A stretch of 64,000 nucleotides of DNA. Origin: Pseudarthrobacter sp. NamE5 (GTDB lineage Bacteria; Actinomycetota; Actinomycetes; Actinomycetales; Micrococcaceae). Made by a program: the position numbers and the translations under genes. Every line of letters begins with the position of its first letter. Position 1 is the stretch's first letter. The stretch spans positions 124,001 to 188,000 of the forward strand of contig NZ_VAHO01000004.1 in assembly GCF_005796225.1 (NCBI RefSeq), in the 5' to 3' direction. This document shows, in pieces, positions 55,757-64,000 of this stretch. The notes beneath the pieces were generated by a model. The model did no database searches, was not told the DNA's origin, and saw nothing but the letters and a program-made list of their open reading frames with translations.

Positions 55757-57022
55757 TCAAGGCGGATAATCGCCGCCGCCGGGCAATGGTGCCCACGCCC
55801 ACAACCACACAATCCAGACGATCTGCAGCAGCAGGAACATCAGCACCACCGTCCCCCGGTAGGCCCTGGAACGCGACAGGAGGGCCGCTCCCAGCGCCAA
55901 CGGAAACAGCGGCAGCAGCAGGCGGAACGTACTGGTCTGCGGATGCAGGAACACCACCAGGTAGCCCATGTAGCAGGCGCACCACAGGCGGAGTTCGACG
56001 CCGAGCTGCCGCACGGGCGGCAGGAACAGCATGGCGCCAAAAAGCGCCACGAAAACGAAGGGAGCCAGCACGCCCAGGACCGGGCCGAAGAGGTCCACGC
56101 CGGTGTCGAACCAGGGCTTGAACGGCACCAGGTCGTGGCCCCGCCACGCAGTTTCCGTCTTGGTGTAGGCACGGACATCACCTGTTGCCGCCCACGCCGC
56201 CGCCGGCCAGGCAAGTGCCATTGCGCCCCCGACGCCGGTCAGGGCAGCAAGTGCCACGAGGTCGCCGCCCGAGTGCGTCCCGTTGAGTGGGAGCCCGCCG
56301 GCTTTTCCAGCCCGGAACCGCTCCCAAAAATGGTGCAGGAAGATCAGCCCCAGCATGGCAGCGAAGGGCACCCCCACGGGGCGGGACAGGCACAAAAGCA
56401 CCACCACCGGCATGGCCCACCAGTACTGCCTCCTCACCACCAACAGCAATGCTGTCGCCAGCAGCAGCAGCGACAGCGACTCTGCATAGGGCACCTGCAG
56501 GACCGCTGAGACCGGGAAGTTCGCGAAGAAAGCCACGCCCCAGAGTGCCGGACCGTGGGAGGCCTTGTGGCGGAACAGGACATAGGCCACCAGCGCCGCA
56601 GCCCAGCCGGCCATCATGGCGATCATTGTCAGGGATGCTGCAGGAGACAGGCCCGTCAGCCCGCTCAGTCCTTTGGCCAAAGCCGGATACAAGGGATAAA
56701 ACGCCCACGTGTTTTCCTGCACGTTGCCGGCAGCGTCGGTAGGCAGGATTGAGGGATAGCCGCTGGCGATGATCCGGCCGTACCAGCCGGCGTCCCAGAT
56801 GTTAATGAAGTTCCAGTAATCGGGCTTCGCCGGAAACCAGGGGTTGGGGCCCTGGTGGAGGGCTGCCGCCATGAAGATGCAGGCACTGACCAGCCGGGCG
56901 CCAAGGTAGATTGCCGTGACCTGGAGCCACCATGGCCAGCGGCGCACGGCGGCCGGCACCTGCACGGCCCAGTCCTGAAGGGACGGAACCAGCCCGGCTT
57001 TTCGGCGCGCCACCGTGCTCAC
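55757..57022 (-). CDS. PIG-V-like membrane mannosyltransferase
   Basis: The protein has 421 residues and about nine to ten membrane helices. The first outside loop contains WDAGWYGRIIASGYPS, the acidic-residue motif of GT-C glycosyltransferases that use polyprenyl-phosphate sugars, and NTWAFYPLYPAL, as in the PIG-V group. Such actinobacterial proteins probably add mannose to lipids or lipoglycans on the outer face. GTG at 57022 overlaps the stop of the DivIVA-domain gene (GTGA). Acceptor unknown. Confidence 0.83.
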   Translation of the reverse strand: MSTVARRKAGLVPSLQDWAVQVPAAVRRWPWWLQVTAIYLGARLVSACIFMAAALHQGPNPWFPAKPDYWNFINIWDAGWYGRIIASGYPSILPTDAAGNVQENTWAFYPLYPALAKGLSGLTGLSPAASLTMIAMMAGWAAALVAYVLFRHKASHGPALWGVAFFANFPVSAVLQVPYAESLSLLLLATALLLVVRRQYWWAMPVVVLLCLSRPVGVPFAAMLGLIFLHHFWERFRAGKAGGLPLNGTHSGGDLVALAALTGVGGAMALAWPAAAWAATGDVRAYTKTETAWRGHDLVPFKPWFDTGVDLFGPVLGVLAPFVFVALFGAMLFLPPVRQLGVELRLWCACYMGYLVVFLHPQTSTFRLLLPLFPLALGAALLSRSRAYRGTVVLMFLLLQIVWIVWLWAWAPLPGGGDYPP

Positions 57023-57417
57023 GGCACGTCCTTTTCGTGCGCGGAGGTCCCGCCACGTTCGGCGCCGGGGTTTCCGGCTTCCGGCAGCGCTGCCCGCAGC
57101 GCGTCGATTTCCTTTTGCTTAGAGTCCAGTTCCTCCTGCTTGGCGGCCAGTTGGTCCCGCAACTCGTCCAGCACCTGGTCCACCTGGTCCATCCGGTAGC
57201 CGCGAAGTCCCAGGGAGAAGCGCACGCGGTCCACATCCTCCGGTGCGGCCCGGGCCGGCAGCAGGACAGGCGGCAGGTTGGCGGGCGGCTGTTCCAAACC
57301 GCCGTCCACCAAGCCGGGCAACTTACGGCTGCCTGCCGTGCCGGACCGCAGCCCGAGGCTGACCCAGATGACACCTCCGAGCAGCAGGACGGCCAGGAAA
57401 ACCAGAAAAAAGCTCAC
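57019..57417 (-). CDS. Small membrane-anchored DivIVA-domain coiled-coil protein
   Basis: The protein has 132 residues from GTG at 57417. One N-terminal membrane helix (SFFLVFLAVLLLGGVIWVSL) is followed by the DivIVA lipid-binding-like motif VRFSLGLRGYRMDQVDQVLDEL and a short coiled coil (AAKQEELDSKQKEIDALRAAL). It could mark curved or polar membrane, or link to cell-wall growth; this is inference. It is translationally coupled to the mannosyltransferase. The 177-residue open frame starting at 57552 overlaps the LOG gene and is unlikely. Confidence 0.85.
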   Translation of the reverse strand: MSFFLVFLAVLLLGGVIWVSLGLRSGTAGSRKLPGLVDGGLEQPPANLPPVLLPARAAPEDVDRVRFSLGLRGYRMDQVDQVLDELRDQLAAKQEELDSKQKEIDALRAALPEAGNPGAERGGTSAHEKDVP

Positions 57418-57466
57418 GCTTCCATCGTGCCAGAACCGGCTGTGGGGGGCCCGTTCCCACGCCCGG

Positions 57467-58249
57467 CTACTCAGGCCGCTGCTCTCCGTTGAGGGAGGGA
57501 GCCGGGGGCACGTGCAGTACGCGGTCCACTGCCTCGGCGGGATCGTCAACAACCTGGATCAGGTCCAGGTCCTTCTCCGAGACCATGCCTTCGGCCACCA
57601 GGGTTCCCCTGATCCAGTCGATCATGGGACCCCAGAAACCGACGCCGAGAAGCACGATGGGGAACGATGTCACCTTCCGGGTCTGCACCAGCACCATTGC
57701 CTCAAACAGCTCGTCCAGGGTACCCAGACCGCCGGGCAGGACGATGAAGCCCTGTGCGTACTTGACGAACATGGTCTTGCGGGCGAAGAAGTACCGGAAG
57801 TTGATGCCCAGGTCCACCCATTGGTTCAGGCCCTGTTCAAAGGGCAGTTCGATGCCCAGGCCGACGGAGACGCCGTTGCCTTCAACGGTGCCGCGGTTGG
57901 CAGCTTCCATGGACCCGGGCCCGCCGCCAGTGATGACGGCGACACCGGCTTCGGCCAGTTTCCGCCCAACTTCGACGCCCATCTCGTAATAGGGACTGCC
58001 CGGCTTGGTGCGCGCTGAGCCAAAGACGCTGACGGCCTTGCCGATGTCAGCCAGGGCGCCGAAGCCTTCCACGAATTCACTTTGGATGCGCAGTACCCGC
58101 CAGGGATCGGTGTGGACAAACTGTCCCGGACCCTTGGTGTCGAGCAGATGCTGGTCAGACATCTCCACCGCAGCCTGTTTGCGGCGGAGTTCGAGGGGCC
58201 CCTTACGGCGTGGCTGGGTATTTCTGGCCGGATCTGCATTGATGCTCAT
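57467..58249 (-). CDS. LOG family protein (TIGR00730, Rossmann fold nucleotide hydrolase)
   Basis: The protein has 260 residues. [13 protein letters not shown] and [12 protein letters not shown] are the paired signatures of LOG proteins, which release free cytokinin bases from riboside monophosphates or hydrolyse related nucleotides. [11 protein letters not shown] opens the Rossmann core. In actinobacteria this gene sits by the diaminopimelate genes (dapE-dapD), as here with gluABCD inserted between. The physiological nucleotide in this organism is unknown. Confidence 0.92.
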   Translation of the reverse strand: MSINADPARNTQPRRKGPLELRRKQAAVEMSDQHLLDTKGPGQFVHTDPWRVLRIQSEFVEGFGALADIGKAVSVFGSARTKPGSPYYEMGVEVGRKLAEAGVAVITGGGPGSMEAANRGTVEGNGVSVGLGIELPFEQGLNQWVDLGINFRYFFARKTMFVKYAQGFIVLPGGLGTLDELFEAMVLVQTRKVTSFPIVLLGVGFWGPMIDWIRGTLVAEGMVSEKDLDLIQVVDDPAEAVDRVLHVPPAPSLNGEQRPE

Positions 58250-58341
58250 TCACCAAGGCTATCCTCCCGCAGCAGGTATCTCTTGAATCACGATCCGCAG
58301 GAAGTTGGGGTGATTCGCATCATAATGAGCCGGTTGTTCGC

Positions 58342-58347
58342 TAGATT
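58342..58347 (+). promoter_or_regulatory. Putative leaderless promoter -10 for gluABCD
   Basis: TAGATT lies 7 nt before the gluA ATG at 58355. The gap CTTTCTT is pyrimidine-only, so no ribosome binding site is possible. Confidence 0.5.
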
Positions 58348-58354
58348 CTTTCTT

Positions 58355-59110
58355 ATGACTACTCATGTGCCCGGCGATACCCTCGTCTCCCTGAACGGCG
58401 TAAACAAGCACTACGGCCAGCTGCATGTTTTGAAGGACATCAACCTGCAGGTCCGCAAGGGCGAGGTTGTCGTGGTCATCGGGCCCTCCGGCTCCGGTAA
58501 GTCCACCCTCTGCCGCGCCATCAACCGCCTGGAGACCATCGAGGGCGGAACCATCAGCATCGACGGGAAGGTGCTTCCGGAAGAAGGCAAGGAACTCGCC
58601 CAGCTGCGCGCCGACGTCGGAATGGTTTTCCAGTCCTTTAACCTCTTCGCGCACAAAACCATCCTGGAAAACGTCACCCTCGGCCCCATCAAGGTCAAGG
58701 GTGTTCCCAAGGCGACCGCGGATAAGGACGCCATGGCACTGCTCGAGCGGGTCGGCGTTGGCCACCAGGCCCCCAAACTGCCGGCGCAACTGTCCGGCGG
58801 GCAGCAGCAGCGCGTTGCAATTGCACGGGCCCTGGCAATGAAGCCAAAGGTCATGCTGTTCGACGAGCCCACCTCCGCGCTTGATCCGGAAATGATCAAC
58901 GAGGTCCTGGACGTCATGGTCCAGCTGGCCAAGGAGGGCATGACCATGATCGTGGTCACGCACGAGATGGGCTTTGCCCGGAAAGCCGCCGACCGCGTCG
59001 TCTTCATGGCCGACGGCCAGATCGTCGAGGACGCCACCCCGGAAGAATTCTTCACCAACCCGAAGAGCGACCGGGCCAAGGACTTCCTCTCCAAGCTCCT
59101 CACCCACTGA
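58355..59110 (+). CDS. gluA: Glutamate ABC transporter ATP-binding protein
   Basis: The protein has 251 residues from ATG at 58355. Walker [11 protein letters not shown]-loop [11 protein letters not shown], signature LSGGQQQR, Walker [13 protein letters not shown] and switch His in VTHEMGF are all intact. Order ATPase, binding protein, two permeases is the gluABCD arrangement of Corynebacterium, an uptake system for glutamate. The open frame extending to 58082 overlaps the LOG gene. Confidence 0.9.
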   Translation: MTTHVPGDTLVSLNGVNKHYGQLHVLKDINLQVRKGEVVVVIGPSGSGKSTLCRAINRLETIEGGTISIDGKVLPEEGKELAQLRADVGMVFQSFNLFAHKTILENVTLGPIKVKGVPKATADKDAMALLERVGVGHQAPKLPAQLSGGQQQRVAIARALAMKPKVMLFDEPTSALDPEMINEVLDVMVQLAKEGMTMIVVTHEMGFARKAADRVVFMADGQIVEDATPEEFFTNPKSDRAKDFLSKLLTH

Positions 59111-59179
59111 TTTACCCGAACGATCACACTCCAGTTCGCACCCAGGCCGTGATCCACGGCCACCAATGAAAGGAATGTC

Positions 59180-60067
59180 ATGAAGGCATTTATGACCCGG
59201 CGGAAGTCATTCTTCGTGGCGGCTACCGCTGCCCTCGCCCTCTCCCTGAGCGCCTGCGGCGGAGGTGGCGCCGGAACCACCAGCGATCCCACCGTCGAGG
59301 AGAAGCCCACGTTCGCCGCCGGCACCACCATGGAGAAGCTGTCCTCGGCCGGCACCATCAAGATCGGCACCAAGTTTGACCAGCCGCTGTTCGGCCAGGT
59401 GGGCCTGGACGGCAAGCCTGTTGGTTTCGACGTCGAGATCGGCAAACTGATTGCCGCGAAGCTCGGCATTCCCGCGGACAAGATCGAATGGTCGGAAACA
59501 GTCTCCGCCAACCGCGAACCCTTCATCGAGCAGGGCAAGGTGGACCTGGTCATCGCCACCTACACCATCAATGACAAGCGCAAGCAGGTCGTCGACTTTG
59601 CCGGCCCGTACTACGAAGCCGGCCAGGCCCTGATGGTGAACAAGGACAACGACACCATCAAGACCCCCGAGGACGTCAAGGGCAAGAAGGTCTGCTCCGT
59701 CACCGGTTCCACCCCCGCCGCCACCATCGTGGACCAGTACGGCGCCGAACTCGTCCCTGCAGCCACTTACTCTGCCTGCCTGGAGCCGCTGCGCAACAAG
59801 CAGGTTGAAGCTGTCACCACGGACAACGTGATCCTCGCAGGCTTCGTGGACAAGGAGCCCGACGCCTTCAAGCTCGCCTCGGACGAGACCTTCACCAAGG
59901 AGCCGTACGGCATCGGCCTGAAGAAGGGCGACACCGAGTTCCGCAACTGGATCAATGACCAGCTGGAGGCATTCGAGGAGGACGGTTCCTACAAGGAGGC
60001 CTGGGAAGCAACCGCAGGCTCAGTCATCAAGACTGCGCCCGAGCTGCCCGAGATTGACCGTTACTAA
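59180..60067 (+). CDS. gluB: Glutamate ABC transporter substrate-binding lipoprotein
   Basis: The protein has 295 residues. A signal peptide ends in LSAC with lipid-modified Cys26. The family 3 binding domain follows: GTIKIGTKFDQPLFG, KPVGFDVEIGKLIAAKLG and VDLVIATYTINDKRK. VCSVTGSTPAATI and the later YSACLEPL place two cysteines that may form a disulfide. AAAGGA lies 6 nt before the ATG. Glutamate as ligand is inferred from operon layout and family resemblance. Confidence 0.9.
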   Translation: MKAFMTRRKSFFVAATAALALSLSACGGGGAGTTSDPTVEEKPTFAAGTTMEKLSSAGTIKIGTKFDQPLFGQVGLDGKPVGFDVEIGKLIAAKLGIPADKIEWSETVSANREPFIEQGKVDLVIATYTINDKRKQVVDFAGPYYEAGQALMVNKDNDTIKTPEDVKGKKVCSVTGSTPAATIVDQYGAELVPAATYSACLEPLRNKQVEAVTTDNVILAGFVDKEPDAFKLASDETFTKEPYGIGLKKGDTEFRNWINDQLEAFEEDGSYKEAWEATAGSVIKTAPELPEIDRY

Positions 60068-60152
60068 GTAACTTCAGTGGTTGCCGGGGCTGCTCCGCTG
60101 CCCCGGCAACCGCCGTCTCTGCTCCCGTCCACGCCCACAGCCGAAGGATCCT

Positions 60153-60803
60153 ATGGACGTCATTTTTGAAAACCTCCCCCTGTACTGGGAAGGTTTTCTC
60201 CGCACACTTTTCCTATCCGCCGTTTCGGGGGTCATAGCGCTCGTACTCGGCACCCTGCTCGCGGCAGCCAGGGTTTCCCCGGTGGCAGCACTCCGCGGCT
60301 TCAGCATGGTCTACGTGGAGGTCCTCCGTAACACTCCGCTCACCATCGCCTTCTTCTTCGCAGCCATCGTCCTTCCCCGGCTCGGCGTGAAATTCGAGCA
60401 GTTCGAAGTCGCCGCCATCATTGCACTCAGCACCTACACCGCAGCGTTCATCGCCGAAGCTGTCCGCTCGGGTGTCAACAGCGTCCCGGTGGGACAGGCT
60501 GAGGCGGCCCGCAGCATCGGCATGAACTTCGGGCAGGTCCTGAACCTCATCATCCTGCCGCAGGCACTGAGGACGGTGGTCCCGCCCTTGATCAACATCC
60601 TGATCGCCCTGGTGAAGAACTCCTCTGTTGCCGGCGCCTTCTTTGTCCTGGAACTGTTCGGCTACGGCCGGCAGCTGGCCAACGCCAACGGTGACGCCGT
60701 CATCGCCGTGCTGCTGGGCACAGCATTCTTCTATCTGCTCCTCACCGTTCCGCTGGGCATCCTGGCCAGCACGGTGGAACGAAAGGTGGCGATCGCCCGA
60801 TGA
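60153..60803 (+). CDS. gluC: Glutamate ABC transporter permease GluC
   Basis: The protein has 216 residues from ATG at 60153 (GAAGGA 6 nt upstream). It has about five membrane helices, with the ATPase-contact loop EAARSIGMNFGQVLNLIILPQALR. It pairs with GluD, whose ATG overlaps its stop (ATGA), to form the channel. Confidence 0.9.
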   Translation: MDVIFENLPLYWEGFLRTLFLSAVSGVIALVLGTLLAAARVSPVAALRGFSMVYVEVLRNTPLTIAFFFAAIVLPRLGVKFEQFEVAAIIALSTYTAAFIAEAVRSGVNSVPVGQAEAARSIGMNFGQVLNLIILPQALRTVVPPLINILIALVKNSSVAGAFFVLELFGYGRQLANANGDAVIAVLLGTAFFYLLLTVPLGILASTVERKVAIAR

Positions 60804-61639
60804 GCTCAGTCCTTTATGACGTTCCGGGTCCCAAAGCCCGCCGGATTTACCTGATCGGCTCGATCGTGGGGTCCCTGCTGATCCTGGGCCTGCTGGCCTG
60901 GATCGTGATGACCCTCGCCCAGCAGGGCATTTTCGAAGGCCGCCGCTGGCAGATCTTTACCCGGGCAGATGTCTGGACCCTCCTGGGCAACGGCTTGGGT
61001 GCAACCCTGAGCGCCGCTGCCATCGCCGCTGTGATTGCCTTCCCACTGGGACTGGTGCTTTGCCTGCTGCGCATCTCGGACGCAGCGGCCATCCGCATTC
61101 CCGTCCGGGTGGTCCTGGAGTTCCTTCGCGGCATGCCTGTGGTCCTGATGATGCTGTTCATCCTGCTGGGTTTCGGCACCTCACCCTTCATTGCCGTTGT
61201 CACGGGCCTGGTGCTCTACAACTCGGCAGTGTTCGCGGAAATTATCCGGGCCGGTATCCAGTCGCTGCCACGGGGGCAGCGTGAAGCCGGGCTGGCCATC
61301 GGCCTGACAAGCTTCAAGTCCCGGATGCTCATCGAGCTGCCGCAGGCCATCCGCCGCATGATGCCCTCCCTGGTGGCCCAGATGGTGGTGCTCCTGAAGG
61401 ACACCTCCCTCGGCTACATCGTGGCGTATGGCGAGTTGCTGCGTGCGGTCCAGGTGATGGCGGACTTCCTGGGCACCCAGTTCCTGTTCCCCATCTTCTT
61501 TGTTGCGGCGGCGATCTACATCGCCATCAATATCCTCGTTTCAAGGATCGCTGTCTGGATTGAGCGCCGCGGATCCAGGAAGGCTGCCGGTGGTGTGGCC
61601 AAGGCTGAACCGGAAAAGGCCAATGCCCCAGTTCCCTGA
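60800..61639 (+). CDS. gluD: Glutamate ABC transporter permease GluD
   Basis: The protein has 279 residues. It has an extra N-terminal helix compared with GluC (residues 15-35), then the permease core with the contact loop REAGLAIGLTSFKSRMLIELPQAIRR. The C-terminus is a charged tail (ERRGSRKAAGGVAKAEPEKA). Last gene of the operon, followed by a hairpin terminator. Confidence 0.9.
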   Translation: MSSVLYDVPGPKARRIYLIGSIVGSLLILGLLAWIVMTLAQQGIFEGRRWQIFTRADVWTLLGNGLGATLSAAAIAAVIAFPLGLVLCLLRISDAAAIRIPVRVVLEFLRGMPVVLMMLFILLGFGTSPFIAVVTGLVLYNSAVFAEIIRAGIQSLPRGQREAGLAIGLTSFKSRMLIELPQAIRRMMPSLVAQMVVLLKDTSLGYIVAYGELLRAVQVMADFLGTQFLFPIFFVAAAIYIAINILVSRIAVWIERRGSRKAAGGVAKAEPEKANAPVP

Positions 61640-61662
61640 CCCCCTGCAGGTTATTTCATGAC

Positions 61663-61706
61663 GAGGATGGCCCGGACCTTCTGATGAACTGGTCCGGGCC
61701 GTCCTC
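61663..61706. terminator. Hairpin terminator between gluD and dapE
   Basis: GAGGATGGCCCGGACC pairs with GGTCCGGGCCGTCCTC (one mismatch in 16 bp) around a 12-nt loop. TTTA follows the right arm. It separates two convergent genes. Confidence 0.8.
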
Positions 61707-61730
61707 TTTAACATCCGGGCTTCCTGAAGT

Positions 61731-62867
61731 TCAGGCAGCGAGCCATTCCTTGAGGGCCCGCAGGCACCTGCGGACCGCGTCGGCATGCACATGCTCGTTG
61801 TCCTTGTGGGCCAGCAGGGCATCGCCCGGCCCGAAGTTCACCGCCGGGATTCCCAGCTCACTGAAACGTGCGACGTCGGTCCAGCCGTACTTGGGCTTCG
61901 GCTCGGCCCCCACGGCGGCAACGAAGGAAGCCGCCGCAGGGTGCTGCAGCCCTGGCCGGGCCCCGGCAGCAGCATCCGTACGCACGACGTCGAAGCCGTC
62001 CAGAAGCTCCCGCACCACCGTTTCGGCCTGGTCCGGGGTCTTGTCCGGGGCAAAGCGGTAGTTGATCTCCACCACGCACCTGTCCGGAATCACGTTGCCG
62101 GCAGTTCCGCCATTGATCTTCACAGCATTCAGGCTCTCGCGGTATTCCAGCCCGTCTACGGTCACTGTGCGCGGCTCATAGGCCGCCAGCCTCGCCAGGA
62201 CGGGAGCCGCCGCGTGGATGGCATTGCTGCCCATCCATGCACGGGCGGAGTGCGCCGCCTCCCCCACTGTTGTGACCTCGAACCGGCTGGTGCCGTTGCA
62301 CCCGCCCTCCACGGTACCGTCGGTGGGCTCCAGCAGGATGGCGAAATCACCATGAAGCAGATGACCGTGGTTACGGACCAGGCGCCCCAGGCCGCTCTTC
62401 ACCGCTTCCACTTCCTCATGGTCATAGAAGACAAAGGTGACGTCACGCTTCGGCGCAGCGCCGCCGTCGAACAGGGTAGCGGCAAGCGCCAGCTGCACGG
62501 CCACGCCGCCCTTCATGTCCGTGGCTCCGCGGCCATACAGGATCCCCTCCCCCGGCACACGGGATTCCCAGGTGGACGGCACTGTCCCCCGGGCACCTTC
62601 GGTCATGGGCAGGGGTACTGTGTCCAGGTGCCCGGCCAGGATGACGCGTTCGGGGAGGCCCAGCTCCGTTCGGGCAACGATCGAATCACCGTCCCGCACG
62701 ACGTGCAGCTCCGGAATGTTCCGCAGGGCCGTCTCGACGGCGTCGGCAAGTTCCGTCTCATTGCCGGACACGCTGTTGATGTCCATGATGGCGGCGGTAA
62801 GGAGCGCAACATCCTGGCGGAGGTCAAGGGCAAGGAGGGAAGATCCCGGGGAGGTTTCGGCAGTCAC
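61731..62867 (-). CDS. dapE: Succinyl-diaminopimelate desuccinylase
   Basis: The protein has 378 residues from GTG at 62867. M20-type zinc ligands are in LAGHLDTVP, GRGATDMKGG, YDHEEVE and LLEPTDG, and GEAAHSARAWMGSNAI is the dimerisation-domain His motif. It hydrolyses N-succinyl-LL-diaminopimelate to diaminopimelate for lysine and peptidoglycan. It is divergent from dapD, the succinylase two steps earlier, with only 50 bp between start codons. Confidence 0.95.
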   Translation of the reverse strand: MTAETSPGSSLLALDLRQDVALLTAAIMDINSVSGNETELADAVETALRNIPELHVVRDGDSIVARTELGLPERVILAGHLDTVPLPMTEGARGTVPSTWESRVPGEGILYGRGATDMKGGVAVQLALAATLFDGGAAPKRDVTFVFYDHEEVEAVKSGLGRLVRNHGHLLHGDFAILLEPTDGTVEGGCNGTSRFEVTTVGEAAHSARAWMGSNAIHAAAPVLARLAAYEPRTVTVDGLEYRESLNAVKINGGTAGNVIPDRCVVEINYRFAPDKTPDQAETVVRELLDGFDVVRTDAAAGARPGLQHPAAASFVAAVGAEPKPKYGWTDVARFSELGIPAVNFGPGDALLAHKDNEHVHADAVRRCLRALKEWLAA

Positions 62868-62873
62868 GAAGCC

Positions 62874-62879
62874 AGTCTA
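62874..62879 (-). promoter_or_regulatory. Putative leaderless promoter -10 for dapE
   Basis: TAGACT on the minus strand lies 6 nt before the GTG at 62867. The gap GGCTTC is not a ribosome binding site. Confidence 0.5.
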
Positions 62880-62905
62880 GTTCGGAGGCTGTCGCTGCCC
62901 GTCGA

Positions 62906-62911
62906 TAGACT
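62906..62911 (+). promoter_or_regulatory. Putative leaderless promoter -10 for dapD
   Basis: TAGACT lies 6 nt before the ATG at 62918. The gap GGGGAA abuts the ATG, too close for ordinary ribosome binding. It is 26 bp from the opposing dapE -10. Confidence 0.45.
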
Positions 62912-62917
62912 GGGGAA

Positions 62918-63940
62918 ATGACTGAAACTGCTTCTTCCGCCATGCCCGAAACCTCGAATACAACCAGTGGCGAACGTTCCGCCTACGGTTTCGGCGTAGC
63001 CACCATCACCACCGCTGACGCCACCGTCCTGGACGTCTGGTTCCCCACTCCAGCCCTCGGTGCGGCCGCCGACAACCTGCGTTCCGTGGAGGATGCTGAC
63101 GAGTCCCTCACCAGGATCGCGGACAACGGAGCTGACGAGGACCGCGGCACGGAGCAGAAAGTGGTCTTTGTCCAGATCAACCTCGATGAAGCCCCGGCCG
63201 ACACCGCCGATGCCTACCTGCGCCTGCACCTGCTCTCACACCGGCTGGTCCAGCCCAACACCATCAACCTGGACGGAATCTTCGCCAAGCTGCCCAACGT
63301 CGTCTGGACCAACTTCGGCCCGGCGGCGGTGGAAGGCTTCGAGCTGACCCGCGCACGGCTCCGCCGCCGCGGCGCCGTCACCGTCTACGGCATCGACAAA
63401 TTCCCCCGCATGGTGGACTACGTAGTGCCGTCGGGTGTCAGGATCGCCGACGCCGACCGCGTGCGCCTGGGTGCGCACCTGGCCGAGGGCACCACGGTGA
63501 TGCACGAGGGATTCGTCAACTTCAACGCCGGAACGCTGGGCACCTCCATGGTCGAAGGCCGTATTTCGGCAGGCGTGGTGACGGGCAACGGCAGCGACGT
63601 CGGCGGCGGTGCGTCCATCATGGGCACCCTTTCCGGCGGCGGCAAGGAAAAGATCACCATCGGCGAACGGGTCCTGTTGGGGGCGAACTCCGGCGTCGGC
63701 ATCAGCATCGGCGATGACTCGGTGGTCGAGGCCGGCCTGTACGTGACGGCCGGAACCCGGGTACGTGTACCGGGCCCGAAGGACGAGGTGGGCGAGGACA
63801 CCACCAAGATCGTTAAGGCAGCCGAGCTCTCCGGCGTTCCCAACCTGCTGTTCCGCCGCAACTCCACCACCGGCGCGGTGGAGGTGCTTCCCCGCCAGGG
63901 CCAGACAGTGGAACTGAACGACGCCCTGCACGCCAACTGA
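62918..63940 (+). CDS. dapD: Tetrahydrodipicolinate N-succinyltransferase (actinobacterial DapD)
   Basis: The protein has 340 residues. The C-terminal half is a left-handed beta-helix of hexapeptide repeats ([52 protein letters not shown]). The N-terminal domain is the actinobacterial type, longer than the E. coli enzyme. It transfers succinate from succinyl-CoA to tetrahydrodipicolinate in the succinylase route to diaminopimelate. MVEGRIS carries the catalytic Glu region. Partner gene dapE is adjacent and divergent. Confidence 0.95.
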   Translation: MTETASSAMPETSNTTSGERSAYGFGVATITTADATVLDVWFPTPALGAAADNLRSVEDADESLTRIADNGADEDRGTEQKVVFVQINLDEAPADTADAYLRLHLLSHRLVQPNTINLDGIFAKLPNVVWTNFGPAAVEGFELTRARLRRRGAVTVYGIDKFPRMVDYVVPSGVRIADADRVRLGAHLAEGTTVMHEGFVNFNAGTLGTSMVEGRISAGVVTGNGSDVGGGASIMGTLSGGGKEKITIGERVLLGANSGVGISIGDDSVVEAGLYVTAGTRVRVPGPKDEVGEDTTKIVKAAELSGVPNLLFRRNSTTGAVEVLPRQGQTVELNDALHAN

Positions 63941-63947
63941 CCCTTCT

Positions 63948-64000
63948 ATGGCACAAAGACGCGGTCTGCGCCGCCTTGCAGTCCTGGTGCTCACCCTTGC
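63948..64000 (+). CDS. N-terminus of a putative exported protein (cut by window end)
   Basis: ATG at 63948, 7 nt after the dapD stop, opens a frame to the edge: MAQRRGLRRLAVLVLTL. A basic start followed by a hydrophobic run looks like a signal peptide or membrane anchor. Only 17 residues are visible, so no family can be named. Confidence 0.5.
   Translation, partial: MAQRRGLRRLAVLVLTL

Overview
The window is a high-GC, gene-dense stretch of chromosome from an actinobacterium. It most resembles Arthrobacter/Pseudarthrobacter (Micrococcaceae). The grounds are GTG/TTG starts, many apparently leaderless genes, AdnAB instead of RecBCD, the coproporphyrin-type heme gene set (hemQ/ChdC, actinobacterial HemH), DUF3107, DUF3117, DUF2342 and UPF0182 proteins, and gluABCD. 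I see no rRNA, tRNA, CRISPR array, insertion sequence, integrase or prophage gene. The content is overwhelmingly core genome.

Layout. Positions 1-19270 hold membrane, protease and DNA-repair genes: a UPF0182 protein (cut by the window start), a PDZ/Lon-like protease, a DUF2342 zincin, nudC-uvrD2-YgjP peptidase, a phosphotransferase-like protein, the coupled operon atl-adnA-adnB and a DEDDh exonuclease. Positions 19597-22047 encode a polar amino acid ABC transporter. Positions 22180-33386 (minus strand) form the heme cluster, transcribed hemE-hemG-(surface protein)-hemQ-hemH-hemC-hemD-hemB-LLM oxidoreductase-hemL, with hemA divergent at 33545. Positions 35091-37657 hold moeZ, a TetR regulator, DUF3107 and a small membrane protein. 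Positions 37775-41099 are thiamine genes: thiO-thiS-thiG behind a TPP riboswitch, with thiE divergent.

Positions 41175-48149 carry an RNB nuclease, a DEAD-box helicase, an orphan beta-class DNA methyltransferase, a PHP phosphoesterase and an Xaa-Pro aminopeptidase. Positions 48285-58249 form a stress and envelope block: a YflT-like stress protein, a soluble MgtE_N-CBS protein, a DUF1003 protein, mrp, tatB, anti-sigma/sigma-E, an O-methyltransferase, DUF3117, a PIG-V-like mannosyltransferase, a DivIVA-domain protein and a LOG protein. Positions 58355-61639 are gluABCD. Positions 61731-63940 are the divergent lysine/peptidoglycan genes dapE and dapD, and a secreted protein starts at the right edge.

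From memory, the gene order matches two segments of the Mycobacterium tuberculosis chromosome: around Rv3193c-Rv3208A on the left and around Rv1201c-Rv1232c on the right. The most noteworthy signals are a repeated leaderless-promoter layout (-10 hexamer 5-9 nt before the start codon) at 14 genes, translational coupling of an alkyltransferase-like protein to AdnAB, a probable pseudokinase between nudC and adnB, a flavin oxidoreductase and a Pro/Ala-rich surface protein embedded in the heme operon, an orphan methyltransferase, and a 32-bp tandem repeat after hemA. I did not find a clearly novel defence or mobile system.
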